From positions 105,601,054 through 105,665,053 of the forward strand of contig CM041083.1 in NCBI GenBank assembly GCA_023079485.1: 64,000 nucleotides of DNA, given 5' to 3'. The translations under genes and the position numbers were made by a program. Origin of the DNA: Archilochus colubris. Taxonomy: Eukaryota > Chordata > Aves > Apodiformes > Trochilidae. Of the stretch, positions 1 through 11,547 are shown in pieces (position 1 is the stretch's first letter; the number at the start of each line of letters is the position of its first letter). The notes below the pieces were generated by a model. That model searched no databases, had not been told where the DNA came from, and worked only from the letters and a program-made list of their open reading frames with translations.

Positions 1-3000
1 CCAATTTTGACATTGAGTATCCAAAAACAAAAGCTAATTTCAAAAGAGATTTTTGGAATTAGGAGAAGACAGCTGTGAAGCTGGCACATACTCCAGGAAT
101 AAACTTGGTGCAAAAGCTATACAATTGCTTAAAAGAAAAAAAGCAAAATTATGACTTCCAAATACAACAGGGAATAAAAGCACTTCTAAAACTTAAATAT
201 ACTAGAATTTTAATTTCCATCCTGTGCAATTAAGATTTAATTTCTCTCTCTAATGTTTCTTTTTAAGCTACTAGAGGGGAATATTTAAATTATGAAAAAA
301 ACCTTAATTGTATACTTAGCTAGAACACAAACACTTATAATTCTGAAGTGGAACAAATATGTGAAAATACATTTTCTTTTTACTTGTGCACAACCCTACA
401 GTTTGAATCTAAGTGCCATATAGTACTTCCAATGGACAGAACCAACACAAAAAGTTCAGCACGATTTTAAATGTAGATCAGGAAAATAAAATTAATTTCT
501 ATGTATTTTAGAAAAAGCAAAACTTTCACATAACACCATGATTATGCTAACGTGACAAGAGAGTGAATATGAGGATTAGCTCAACAGTACATTCCAGTCT
601 TTTTACACAGCAAAACAAAATATACAATTAATTATTGCTTTAAAATAATAGTATTTAAAATAGTATTTTCTCTAGGGAAACAGATTTTTGAGTGATTTCT
701 TCTGGAAATCACTGGAAAAATCTGGAAATTTCAAATGAAACCACTCTACACCTTCTAGCCTTACGTAAAAAACCAACCAGTTATTGAACTTAGTATTAAA
801 CTACTTTTGCCCTTGACCCAAAATAATATATTGCTTTTCAGTCAACAAGATTAATTTCTATGTTATAAAAAAGATTTCTTCCAATTGCAACGTATCTTGA
901 AGTATTATATTATGGTGGAACAGAAGTTCTTTAAATTATAATGTCTAATTAGAAGCTATCAGTTATTCTAATGCAAATCCATTAGGTTGATTTTATTAGC
1001 TCTTATTCATATATTAAGAGTAGATTACCATTCTTATTTAAGATCTCTAAACAAAAGAAGAGGTAAGTTTTCATAATGTGTGCTATTCAACAGCAATGTA
1101 TCAATGTTTTCTTAATATGAAATCACATATTATTAGTTTCTAACTAAAGCATATTGCATAGTTTTGAAGCAAATGAAGACCCAGGAACTACTGCTTTAAA
1201 AGAAAGATAATCTTTCAAAGAAAAAAGGGGGGCAAAACTGTTCTTCTTTTTTAACAACAACAACAAAAAAAGCTCAATTAATCGAGCTAATGCTACTAAT
1301 ATTACCTAAAATTTACCACTAGCAATCAGGGTCAACCTTCCTTGCCTTAGACAGACGATAGCTATCAATGAATAGATTTAAAGTCTTCCACACATAAAAA
1401 TCTTCAGCAACACCTCCCCCCCCTATACTAGACCAATAAAGCGAAGAGCTACCATATGAGCATGAGGCTACTTCTCTCACATTAGGAAACCAGCCTCTTG
1501 CTTGCAACTCAAGATTGTAAACATAGTTAAAATGTCACATCAAACAGCTCTATTTAAGTTCTTTCCCTACTGTTTAGACAAATCCAGCAGAATTAGCTAA
1601 AGCAAAACCAATAGCTACAGGGCAACATTATAGACTAGACAAAGCAGATGAAGTTTCTGCTGCTCAGTCTCCTCCATCAGCTGCTAGGTATCCAAAGAAG
1701 CTGTCAAGAGCTTCCTGCCAGCTACTGCACTGACCCTGCTGCACTCCTTTAAATGAGGCCAGAATGACTGCCGTGTCCATGTACTAAGCTGAAATTGCTT
1801 ATTCTTTGTTGCAAGCCAAGAGAGACTGCCTTTTCTTGTCACCCACTGTGCTGAAGGAGAGTAGAAACAAAAACCACAAACAGTTGCACATGATGGGGGG
1901 GAACAGGGCTCCACCTTGCTTCGGTCACCTGGAGCCTGGAAGCCTCAGGAGCAGCTCTGCAACACCTGAGATGCAGCAATGAGGACAGCAGAAAACTATC
2001 AACCATCTTAACCCTGGCCAGCAGAGTGTTTCCAGAGTCACAGTTTTTCTGCAGGGATTCATAAACAAGCCATATTTTCTTCAGCACAAATTCAGTGCTA
2101 ACATCTCCCAGTGACCAAAAGTGAAAAACATCGACCTGACATTCATTTCACACTTTGGATCCCTGTAACCTCAGATCCACAGTCATCTGGATTTTACACC
2201 TGAAAACCAGCAAAAGTATACCCGAAAGTTTAAACTGGGTTTGCTGCCCTACTCTGTATGAACTAAGAGTAGAGATGGTCCTTCACAAAAGGCAGGAAAA
2301 TTAATACTGGCAAGCACTGTGCTAGGAAAAACTTATTCACATTTTCTAATAAACACTATTGCTTATAGAAATATGGTTGCTGTGGAAAATGAATGAAAAG
2401 CCTGTCCTCCTGCCAATGACCTCGCCCACCCCTTAGGCAAGGCTAACTTCCTTTTCACTGAAAATGAGTTTCTAAGTAGTTCTGCTACTGCTATTTTGAT
2501 CACAATTCATTAAAATGTGCACAGAAATAAGCTTGCCTAACAAATTGATTCTACAATAGCTCAACTGTCTTCAAAGTATAACATTACATTTATGCTTTTC
2601 AATTATTTATGGTTGAAAGCAATCATTCTATTGATTTGGGGGAGAAAGGGCTTGCTACCAGCTCACAATTAGATCCTAATTTATGGCTTTAGAACAGTTG
2701 TTCTTTGTTGATTCATGTATGAAAATCAACTCCTCTCACATAGAACAAACCCACTCTCTGTGCTCTTTAGTGCTAATGACATAATATTAGTTACAGCTTC
2801 ATAAAGCATATATAAAACTCGCTGCAAAGTGTCTGTGAAGAGCATCCCAGGATATATTTTATGAACTGCACTCCTGAATGCTTTGAAGAAGAAGCCTGAA
2901 CAGAGGTCACAATCATGAGAACAAAGCTCTGACATTTAACTTCATCTGAAAAGGCTTTTAAGCTTCCTCTACACGATGGACTTCTTAGTAGGTACATTGT

Positions 3001-5163
3001 ATACATGGTACCTCTGCTTCTTTCATTTGCACTGACAGCAACAAACTTTCCCCTTTGCTATAGCAAGACAACAGCAGATGCTCACCACAGACATTCCAGT
3101 GCTGGGTCTGCTGGCCACACCAGGAGCACAGCTTTCTCTCAAGTTATTTGGACATGTCTACTTTCACAAATAAGTAAGCATTTTGCATAGTGCAGCTTAG
3201 ACACCAGCTACTCACACTCAGGGTCTGTCTCAGCAGCCTCCATTGCCCCAGGGTGGTTGGAGAATAGAAAGCAGCAAGGGTTGTGGCAGAATTGGGCTGA
3301 AAACTTGGATTGGTAACAGGTTGCCCTCACCTCATTTGCAGCACAATATATTGCCTTCACAGTCACCCAAGGTGTGAAATTTTAAAGTTGGGAAAAACAG
3401 GACAATAGCCTTTCATTATCAGGGAGCAAATGTGTACACTTACAAAGGATTTTTAAAAGGTGACTTCAATAGTTCGCCTCATGTCTTTTGTATTTTACAT
3501 TCATATTATTACACACTACTTTCCTGAAGGCTAAACATCTTAACCTCTTTGAAATGTCAGTCTCAGTAAAGAAACATGTTGTACCTAATTTGTCCTCATT
3601 TCCACTCATCCAAAATCCCATTAAAGTCAAGTGTACTTTCCCCCCATCCCCCCCTCAATTTACCAGGGAGAACAGGGTGGTTTATCCCCAGGTGGTGAAA
3701 GCTCACATATGGAAATGTATTTAATTGGGTTTTAAGATTTAAACACAATCTCCTCCCACCCACTCCTCACTCGAATGACTCTCCAATAACTGAGCAAAAC
3801 ACTCAACACAGTTATGTAAGACAGAAATGCACAAGACTGCATTACCAGCCTTACAAAGAAACATTTGCAAGATATTTTAGCAACGCTATGGAACTTTTCA
3901 CTAGTGAGCTTATCTGCATGCGAAAAACATAAATGAAGTAACTCCGCTATTCCCAAAGCATCCTCTGGACACCCTTCTGTCCTCAGTGTGTGTGATGTAT
4001 CACGGTCAGAAGTCCCCTGCTCCATACCTGCTCTGCCAGACATTGGCACCATGTTTCAAGAGAAAAGGAAACTACTTCATGCAAAATGGGGCACTCTGAC
4101 AGCATTTCAGTCCCATGTGTCCCCAGAGGTAGGGGCTGGGAAAGCAAAGGGAGAGGGAAAAAGCCAGGCCAGATGTTTTGTGTTTGATTCACAACTGTCT
4201 CAATTGCTGCCACACTTTTCCTCTGACTCCTGCATTTCCCAACCCCTTTCTTTCCAACTGTAGCCTTTAATCTCATTTTCTGCCATTGCCTCCAGCACTT
4301 TTTTGTAAAGATGGGAGTAAGCAATGCAGAAAAAATGGCATCTATCTTACTGAAATTTACACCAAATGGAATTGTACTTATTTAAATAGAAATATAAGGA
4401 TTATTCATTTAAATATGTATCATAGGTGAAACGTGAAATTAAAAAATATTATTTTCCATGACTAAGGTAAAATTCAAAATTTACTAAGGTAAAATTCAAA
4501 GTTTAAAATGCACTTCTGTTAATAATTACAAAATATAATGAAAAACAAGCTTTAGAAATGAAGAGTTGTTTCTCAATCCGTGTTTCCTTTCTTGGTTTGG
4601 CATTCCTATGACCTCCTATGCCTCCAAAACAACTCATTAGTTAGACTGCCTTTTCTGCATAGTTATTTCCAAATTCTTCTAATTTTACATAACTACCAGT
4701 TCATGGAGAACTATTTGAAACAGGTATCTAACAGAAATCACTCAAAATGGCTGATCACTGCTGTTAATACAAGACATCCAACCAAGTAAGTGCTACCTCC
4801 TGCTTTGAGTTGTCACTCCGTATCCTTCTGCAACACATGCAGGTGATAATCTACACACATACTTTTTCCCTGTTATTTGCTATATATGACAGTCAAATTT
4901 TACTTAATGTAAAACCAAACCATCTGCTTCCATCCATGTCAAATGCAATGACATTATTTCACAGACACTTCCAAAGAACAGTAAAATGGAAAAGGGGAGG
5001 GGATTCAACATGCAAATCACAGAAGCCAAAGCATAACAACACTGCTATTTAGGATATTTTGCTGTTTGGAACATTTTTTGTTGTAAAGGGCAAACACATG
5101 CAAAGTAACAGGATCATTTTTCCAGCTATGCTCATAGGCCAAGCTACATGTCTATGAATTTAC
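1..5163 (-). other. APP: APP intron 6, 5' part
   Basis: This is noncoding, AT-rich sequence starting with the exon 6 donor at 5163-5162. I looked for the Kunitz inhibitor exon (Cys-rich, FYGGCGGN-type motif) on the minus strand and did not see it, so exon 7 is further left. No CR1 copy was recognised. A 22-bp tandem duplication lies at 4461-4504. Short open frames around 1.3-2.1 kb and 3.7-4.3 kb show no known motif and no splice context, and I regard them as chance. Confidence 0.85.
4461..4504. repeat. 22-bp tandem duplication
   Basis: Two adjacent copies, actaaggtaaaattcaaaat tt and actaaggtaaaattcaaagt tt, differ at one base. This is a simple local duplication. Confidence 0.95.
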
Positions 5164-5363
5164 CTCTGACAACCTCTTCCACAGATTCTGTAGTTGTGGT
5201 GGTAGTGGTTGCAATGCTGGTAGTTCTTTCAGTTGCCTCCTCATACTCTTCCTCTGTTTCTTCTTCAATTTCATCACCATCATCATCATCGTCATCAGCA
5301 TCTTCATCTTCCACAACAGTTAGCTCCTCGTCTTCCTCTGCTTGTTCTTCTACCTTATCATCA
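5164..5363 (-). CDS. APP: APP exon 6: acidic region and Thr run before the Kunitz exon
   Basis: This 200-bp exon is one codon shorter than the 203-bp mammalian exon. The acceptor is tcctttag. The first base completes Ser221 and the exon ends with G in phase 1, the phase needed to enter either the Kunitz exon 7 or, by skipping, exon 9. It encodes [20 protein letters not shown], then [20 protein letters not shown], then [20 protein letters not shown] and EEVVR. The region is a disordered, highly acidic linker between the E1 and E2 domains, followed by seven Thr residues (likely O-glycosylated, from family knowledge). GAT/GAC repeats encode the Asp run. The donor GAG|gtaaattc has A at +5. The sequence to the left, up to position 1, holds no recognisable Kunitz exon. 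Confidence 0.97.
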
Positions 5364-6882
5364 CTAAAGGAAGAAAATTATGATCTGTCAGTACAAAAAA
5401 GTATTTCTAGATAACCTGAGAGAACTTTTTATTCAGAAACTCTTTAAGGACAAGATTTTACCTCTTTCACCATCACCTTCCCTTTCAATAAAAGCAAAGA
5501 AGCAGGGACTCTGGGATGTCCCAACAAGTAAGAAATCAGAAATGCTAAAAAACCCAAAAGTCCACAGGTGCAATGCAGTAAGAAAACTAGCAAAATGCCA
5601 GACTGGAGCTCCTCCATTTGCACAAGGATGGAAAAAAATCCATCAGAAATACTTCCATTTTGACAGCTGAATAACAGTCCAAACATGGTTGCTCCATAAG
5701 ATGGTCAATGAAACGATTTTTACTTTGAAAGCAGTTCAAATTAGCTCAAACTGTATGCAGTTCATATGGACATGGAGACAAGAGAGTTCCTTGGGACTTT
5801 CTCATCCAGAAGATGCCTTACCCAGAGTCTCACCGTGTACTGCTTTGCATGCCATTCACAGAGGACTATTGAACTAGCCTACAACTGTCAACACTGACTG
5901 CTGAGTTTTCTTATTCTGTTGTTAAATGCAGTGTTGTGTGAACAAAAAAATCCACTTCTAAGACAAATAGCACACAGAGCTGTTTTGAAAAAGGGCAGGA
6001 CAGAGACAGTCAGCACATATGATGCTGTATCTTATGCCTCAGCTGCTTTGAGCTGAAGCATCTTTGAGCTTTCATCTTCTGGTATCTCAAAACAGATGGT
6101 GGCCACATCATCATCTTCCAGGATCTAACATCCAGAGAAGGAGAGGACCTAGTTCTGGTGTTCTGTGTGACAGCAGCACTGATGGAAAGGAGAAGGCGAC
6201 ATAGTTTTCCTTATGAGGCTGCCATCTCAGCCAACACATGCAGCCATTCAGCATGGCAAGCTCAGCTCAGATGCTCTGCATCCCAAACACTGCTCTACAG
6301 TTGATGTGTCAGGCTTCCATTAAAAAATACCCCAAACATGGCAACAATGTGTTTTAAGAAACCTCAAGTTATTGGACTAAATATTGTCATCAATCATAGT
6401 GCTTTAAATTCATACAGCTACTGAAAATCCTCAGGACTTTAATCAGTCTTGAATGGAATACTGTAGCTGACTATCAGATGCATTTGGTGGCTTAACATGT
6501 CAAGAGCTTTCTGGGATCACCCTTAATTTTGAATGATATACAAGCAAAAAAAGTACAATCAGCTGCTGCAACTGTAATTTTTGAAATGCTTCCTGACTCA
6601 GTGCCCAGCTGTGATAAGGTCTCAGGTTTATTAATCTGCTCTTCTACTTGAAATTCACTAGCAATGAATAAATAATATTTAAACAGTGAAACATCCATTG
6701 ACTTTGTCACTTTCATACACAAGTGGTTTTGCATCTTTTTCATGGCATCGCATTCACCTGAACAGCCTTTTATGTCAAGTTAGCAACTTCTCTCCTTCAC
6801 TTTTTTCCGGAGACTGAGCCTATAATATTTCATTTTATAAAAGGTTGTCTAGTACAATTTTGATTCTTCTTAATCAAGTATT

Positions 6883-6907
6883 AAAAAAAAAAAAAAAATA
6901 AAAAAAA
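6883..6907. repeat. A-rich tract
   Basis: Sixteen A, one T and eight A in a row. No polyadenylation signal or gene body is recognised on its 5' side. Confidence 0.9.
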
Positions 6908-7143
6908 GATAAAAATCTGGTATGCCACAAGCCTGACTCTAGCAGGGATAAGTAGTAAGTGTCTGTCCAAACAAAAATGAATGCCCTGTTCCCTTCTCCC
7001 CAAAATATTTGGTGTCTTGAAACACAAGAGAGACTTAAAGTAATAATGATGCTTTCAAGCCCAGGTAGGTTATACAATGGATGTGAATAGCTAACTTGCA
7101 GAGCAGTGTGAATAAGGGATGACCTGTTTCCATTTACATGTGA

Positions 7144-7163
7144 GAATGAATGAATGAATGAAT
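7144..7163. repeat. (GAAT)5 microsatellite
   Basis: Five perfect GAAT units are present. Confidence 0.97.
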
Positions 7164-7896
7164 GGGCATTCAGGGGCAGAAAACCACTGGGTTCTTCTTT
7201 TATTTTCTTGAATTAAAAGGACTGGCTTAGAAATGTCACAACCTCCACAGTGTGACTTTTCCCTACCATTCTGATTCCAGTTTGTCCAAAATTTTCTGCT
7301 ATGTTTTAAGTAAGTCCTTTTTAAACAGTAGGTTTCTTCCTTTTATTTTTCTTACTGAATATTTCACCTTTTTATGAGCATGAAAAAAGCTACATGTACA
7401 CTATCACCTTTCAGCTGCAAGACTGAGATCAATTTGTTAGTCCAGTATCTGTTTCTAATCTTAAGGTTAAGGTGCTTCTAGCACTGGTTAGCTACAGACA
7501 TATAAACTAGGCCTGTTGAGTATAAGACATGTAAATTTTGATCAGGAGCATGAGACACCATGTGCCTTTCAACATTAACAAAAGTTGCTCTCTGTCTCCC
7601 TCTCACCTAAGATACAAGCACATAATGCTTAAAAAAACCCAATTATTTTTTATCTTCCTTTCACATGAATAACCACTCTCAGGTCTTGGCAAGCTTATAA
7701 AGATAAAAAAGGGCAACAAAAATAAACTCATGAAATAAACAAAGGAAAATCAATTAGTCACATGGAAAGCCACTTCAAAAATAATTTGTATGCATGCATC
7801 CAATACCCATCTATTTGTAGCTGCACAAAAGCAATCAACTCAGATATGTCAGTCCACACAGCATTTTGCTGGGAAATTCTCAGCAGTAGGGCCCAC

Positions 7897-7937
7897 TTTT
7901 TGTTTTGTTTTGCTTTGCTCTGCTTTGTTTTGGTTTG
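7897..7937. repeat. (TTTTG)n-like simple repeat
   Basis: Imperfect pentamers TTTTG, TTTGC and CTCTG make a pyrimidine/G tract on the + strand. Confidence 0.9.
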
Positions 7938-8414
7938 TCTAGGAGGTGTGACAGTAAGGGGTACTGGATGAAAGAAGACAATTTTCTATGTTTATTGGTT
8001 GGCTACATCCACCAGTATATCAGGCCCTGGTTACCTCTCTAATAAATTACCAAAGTAAATGCTTAAGGGTAGCCCACACCTGCACCCCCTTTACCACTTG
8101 CTGCTTGCTGAATAACAAGACATCTGAGAAAAATAAGCCAGAAGTGATGAAGATTACAGCAGTTTATGGATCAGACTCCTGAAAACATTTTAATAAGCTT
8201 GCACTAAATATTCAATCTATTATTTTGATCACTCCTAAAAAAAATCATGCATCTGCTAGCAACATATTCTCTGAGACTCTATTAGAAGGGTAGTATTTAA
8301 TAGGATTATATTTTATTGCAAGTTTCAAGAAACGGGAACAAAGAAAACAGAAATGGTTTTGACTTAGATTCAGCTATTTAAATGGAAGTGAGAATCTTGT
8401 TATATACTTACAGA

Positions 8415-9298
8415 ATTTAGACACCAAACTGCGGTGAAGTCAACACACTGGAGGGAAGGGATGGCATCCAGAGGGAGCCTGACAGGCTTGAGAAAGGGGC
8501 TCATGCAAACTGCATCAAGTTCAACAAGGACAAGTGCACAGTTCTGCACCTGGGTTGAGGCAACCCCATACACGAATACGGGTTGGGAGGAGAAAGAACT
8601 GAGGGTAGACCTAAGGAGAATGACTTGGAGGTGATGGTGGACCAGAAGCTTAACATGAGCTCTTAACATGTGCTTGCAGCCCAGAAAGCCAACCATGTCC
8701 TGGGCTGCATCAAAAAAAATGTGGTCAGATGGTAGGGAATTGATTCCCCCCCCCGTATATACTGCTCTTGTGAGACTTTACCTGGAGTACTGTGTCGAGT
8801 TCTGGAGTCCCTAACATAAGAAGGACATAGAGCTTCTTGAGTGTGTCCAGATGAGAGCCACAAATTGACAACCCCTGTGAAGACAGACTGGGAAAGTTGG
8901 GGTTGTTCAGCCTGAAGAGGAGTCTCAGAGGTGACCTTATAGGGGCTTTCCAGTAAGTGAAGAGGGCCTACAAGAAAGCTGGGACAGGACTTTTTGCATG
9001 GGTGTGTAAGGAGAGGACAAGGGGCAATGATTTAAAACTCGAAGGGAGATTCAGACTAGATATTAGGAGGAAATTCTTTACTATGAGGGTGGTGAGACCA
9101 ATGTGGGAACAGGCTGCCCAGCAAAGTAGTGGAGGCCCCATTCCTGCTATTTATCAGCAAATTGGATGGGGCTCCAAGCAACCTGCTCCAGTGGTAGGTG
9201 TTACCTACCTGGCAGGGGGGGTGAAACTAGATGATCTTCCAACCCAAACCATTCTATGATTCTATTTCTTAGAATTCTGTTATGATTCTTATGATTCT
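8415..9298 (+). mobile_element. CR1 LINE fragment, 5'-truncated
   Basis: About 880 bp of CR1 on the + strand, antisense to APP. It runs from the late reverse-transcriptase part (gacaccaaactgcggtgaag...) through CTGGAGTACTGTGTCGAGTT and the 3' UTR to the typical end, ccaacccaaaccattctatg. This is followed by degenerate repeats of attctatg/ttctgttatg. Many indels and stops show it is dead. It is the longest of the younger-type CR1 copies on this strand. Confidence 0.93.
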
Positions 9299-11019
9299 AT
9301 AAGCCCTGTAATTCATGATGCCTGAAATTGGGCTTTAGAAGGCAATTTCTCTAAAACGTTTTAAAACCTCCCACTTTACAGAAGTGTGAAACCACACTCA
9401 GTTCCATAAGAAGCACTACAGACTTTCTCTAAAAGCAGCTATTTTCCAAGCTACCTGCTTTATTTTATACAAAGATGAATTTGTGTTTTCTCCTTTTAGT
9501 GCTGTCTTCCAAAAAGAAGAGGATAAATCTCTTAACAAGATTTATCCTGAATGAAGCCAAATGCCAGAAACTAACTAGACTGGCACTATTCTGGTGCTTT
9601 AACCATGCTCAGTTATACCACAGAGTATCACAGACTAAATGGCACAGATACACGTCAGGCAGGGATAATTCTCTAGCAAGCCCTAACAACAGCAGCTCCA
9701 CGTTGGATATCAAGGCTAACCACTGAGCCATGCACTCCAAAGAGTCAATCAGCACTCAGCAGTGTGAACAGAAGATGACCACACCTTCTCAGAGGCCACA
9801 GTTATGAAAGATGTGAGAAAAGCAACAATATCACATAGCCCCTTACCAACAGTCCACAGAAGCCAGGGGGAAGAAGGAGATCCCCAGTATTTGTCAGTAC
9901 TCAGAGAACCTAGAACCTCATGCTTGAAGACATGGGTTTAATATAAGCAACACTACCTATATCTTCATAGAATCATATCAGGCTGTATGCAGCATCGTGT
10001 GCTCGGTGTGCTTCTCTTTCAGAAAAAAAAAATACAGTGGCTGAACTCCATTTATTTTTAGTACTGCAAAAGGTACTACGTTTTGCAAGAAACACAAAAC
10101 ATTATGCTTTTTTTTTTTCTTTGGATTTCATCACTGTTATCATCCTGGCCACGGTGCTGCTTCCCAGAAAGCATATTTAACTTTTGCACACCTTTCACCT
10201 CAATAATCAGCTTAAATGCAATATTTTCAGATAAAGATTTTAAAACAAATCAATGCAGATTTTGACATATTTCTCAGAAGTCTTGGAGTTTTATTTAATA
10301 AAAATACCAGGTGTGCTCACTTCCTGGTATTATTATCACACTTTACCTTCTTTGGTAAACAAGCATTACACAGTCTTGTTTCTCCTGGGAACAGATTATC
10401 TTGACAGCTTTTTCTGTATATTCCCTTGATACTGTCCCAGTCAGGGTTTTATTATTACCAGTGCAGTGTCTCATTTACAAGAAATTGTTGCTATTTCACC
10501 TTAGCTTAGTGGTGCTGGAGACAGGATTTTTCAAAGGCTTCTAAAATTAAAATCACTTGATACACTGATAAGTTCAGAGACTTGTAAAGCTGTATTATCA
10601 TAATCTGAATTTAACTTTTCAACAGTAAACAACAGAGCTAAATTGTTAGGCTTGAATGCAGCCATGAAAATATTTGCAACCCCCACTTCAACATTAGCCC
10701 ATCTCCATCTCCTTTCATTGGAGGCTCTTCTCTTTCATGCTGGACACAGAGGTCATCATGGCTTTGAACCTTCCACATCAGCCTCCTCACATCAAAAAAT
10801 CCATTCCCCCCCATCATAGAAATTATGCTTCCCTTGAGCATTCAGGTAGCACACTGGGTTATTAATGCTACTCATCTACACTCCTGTGTGTGGTGAAACT
10901 TCTTGCTGTTCAAGAAGTAAGAAAATATTAGTAAATGAAAGTGTCCTTTCTGTATTCAGAACACCAATGACAAGAACGAGGAGTTTTCTTCTAATAGTAT
11001 TTCAGATCTCATGGGGCTG

Positions 11020-11547
11020 CAGTATAAGCTCTACTCTCCTCTTGTGAGACCCAACCTGGAGTACTGTGTCCAGTTCTCAGCACAGGAAGGACATGGAGAT
11101 CTTGGAGCAAGTCCAGAGGTGGGCCACAAAGATGATCAGAGGGCTGGAGCACCTCTCCTGTGAAGAGAGGCTGAGAGATTTGTGAGCCTGGTGAAGGGAA
11201 GGCTCTGAAGAGACGTTCTAGCAGCCTCTCAGTACCTGAAGGGAGCCTACAAGAAATACCGGAAGGGACTTTTACATGGACATGCGGTGGAAGGACAAGG
11301 GGTAATAGTTTCAATCTGGAAGAGGGTAGATTTAAGTTAGGCATTAAGAATAAATTCTTTACTGTGAGGGTAGGCAGTCAAAAAGACTTCCCAAGGAGGA
11401 TGTGGCTGCCCCCTCCCTGGCAGTGTTCAAGGCCAGGATGGATGGGGCTTTGAGCAACCTGGCCTAGTGGGAGGTGTCCCTGTCCATGCAGGTGATTTTT
11501 AAGGTCCCTTCCAACCCAAACCATTACAGAATTCTATGACTCTATGA
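11020..11547 (+). mobile_element. CR1 LINE 3' fragment
   Basis: About 530 bp of CR1 on the + strand, starting at ctctactctcctcttgtgag and ending ccaacccaaaccattacaga followed by attctatgactctatgac. It belongs to the same broad subfamily as the 8.4 kb copy but is shorter at the 5' side. The reading frames are broken. Confidence 0.93.

Noticed and set aside
1..5163. APP exon 7 (Kunitz inhibitor) or exon 8 within the window
   Set aside because: No Cys pattern or FYGGCGGN-type coding was found on the minus strand left of exon 6.
5148..5414. Plus-strand Ser-rich/Val-rich 88-codon ORF
   Set aside because: It is the antisense reading of the acidic APP exon 6 (GAT/GAA repeats read as TCA/TTC), not a gene.
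9966..9985. tcatagaatcatatcaggct as a CR1 3' end
   Set aside because: Only about 12 bases match the CR1 terminus (tcatagaatcat), with no CR1 body attached. This is too short to call.
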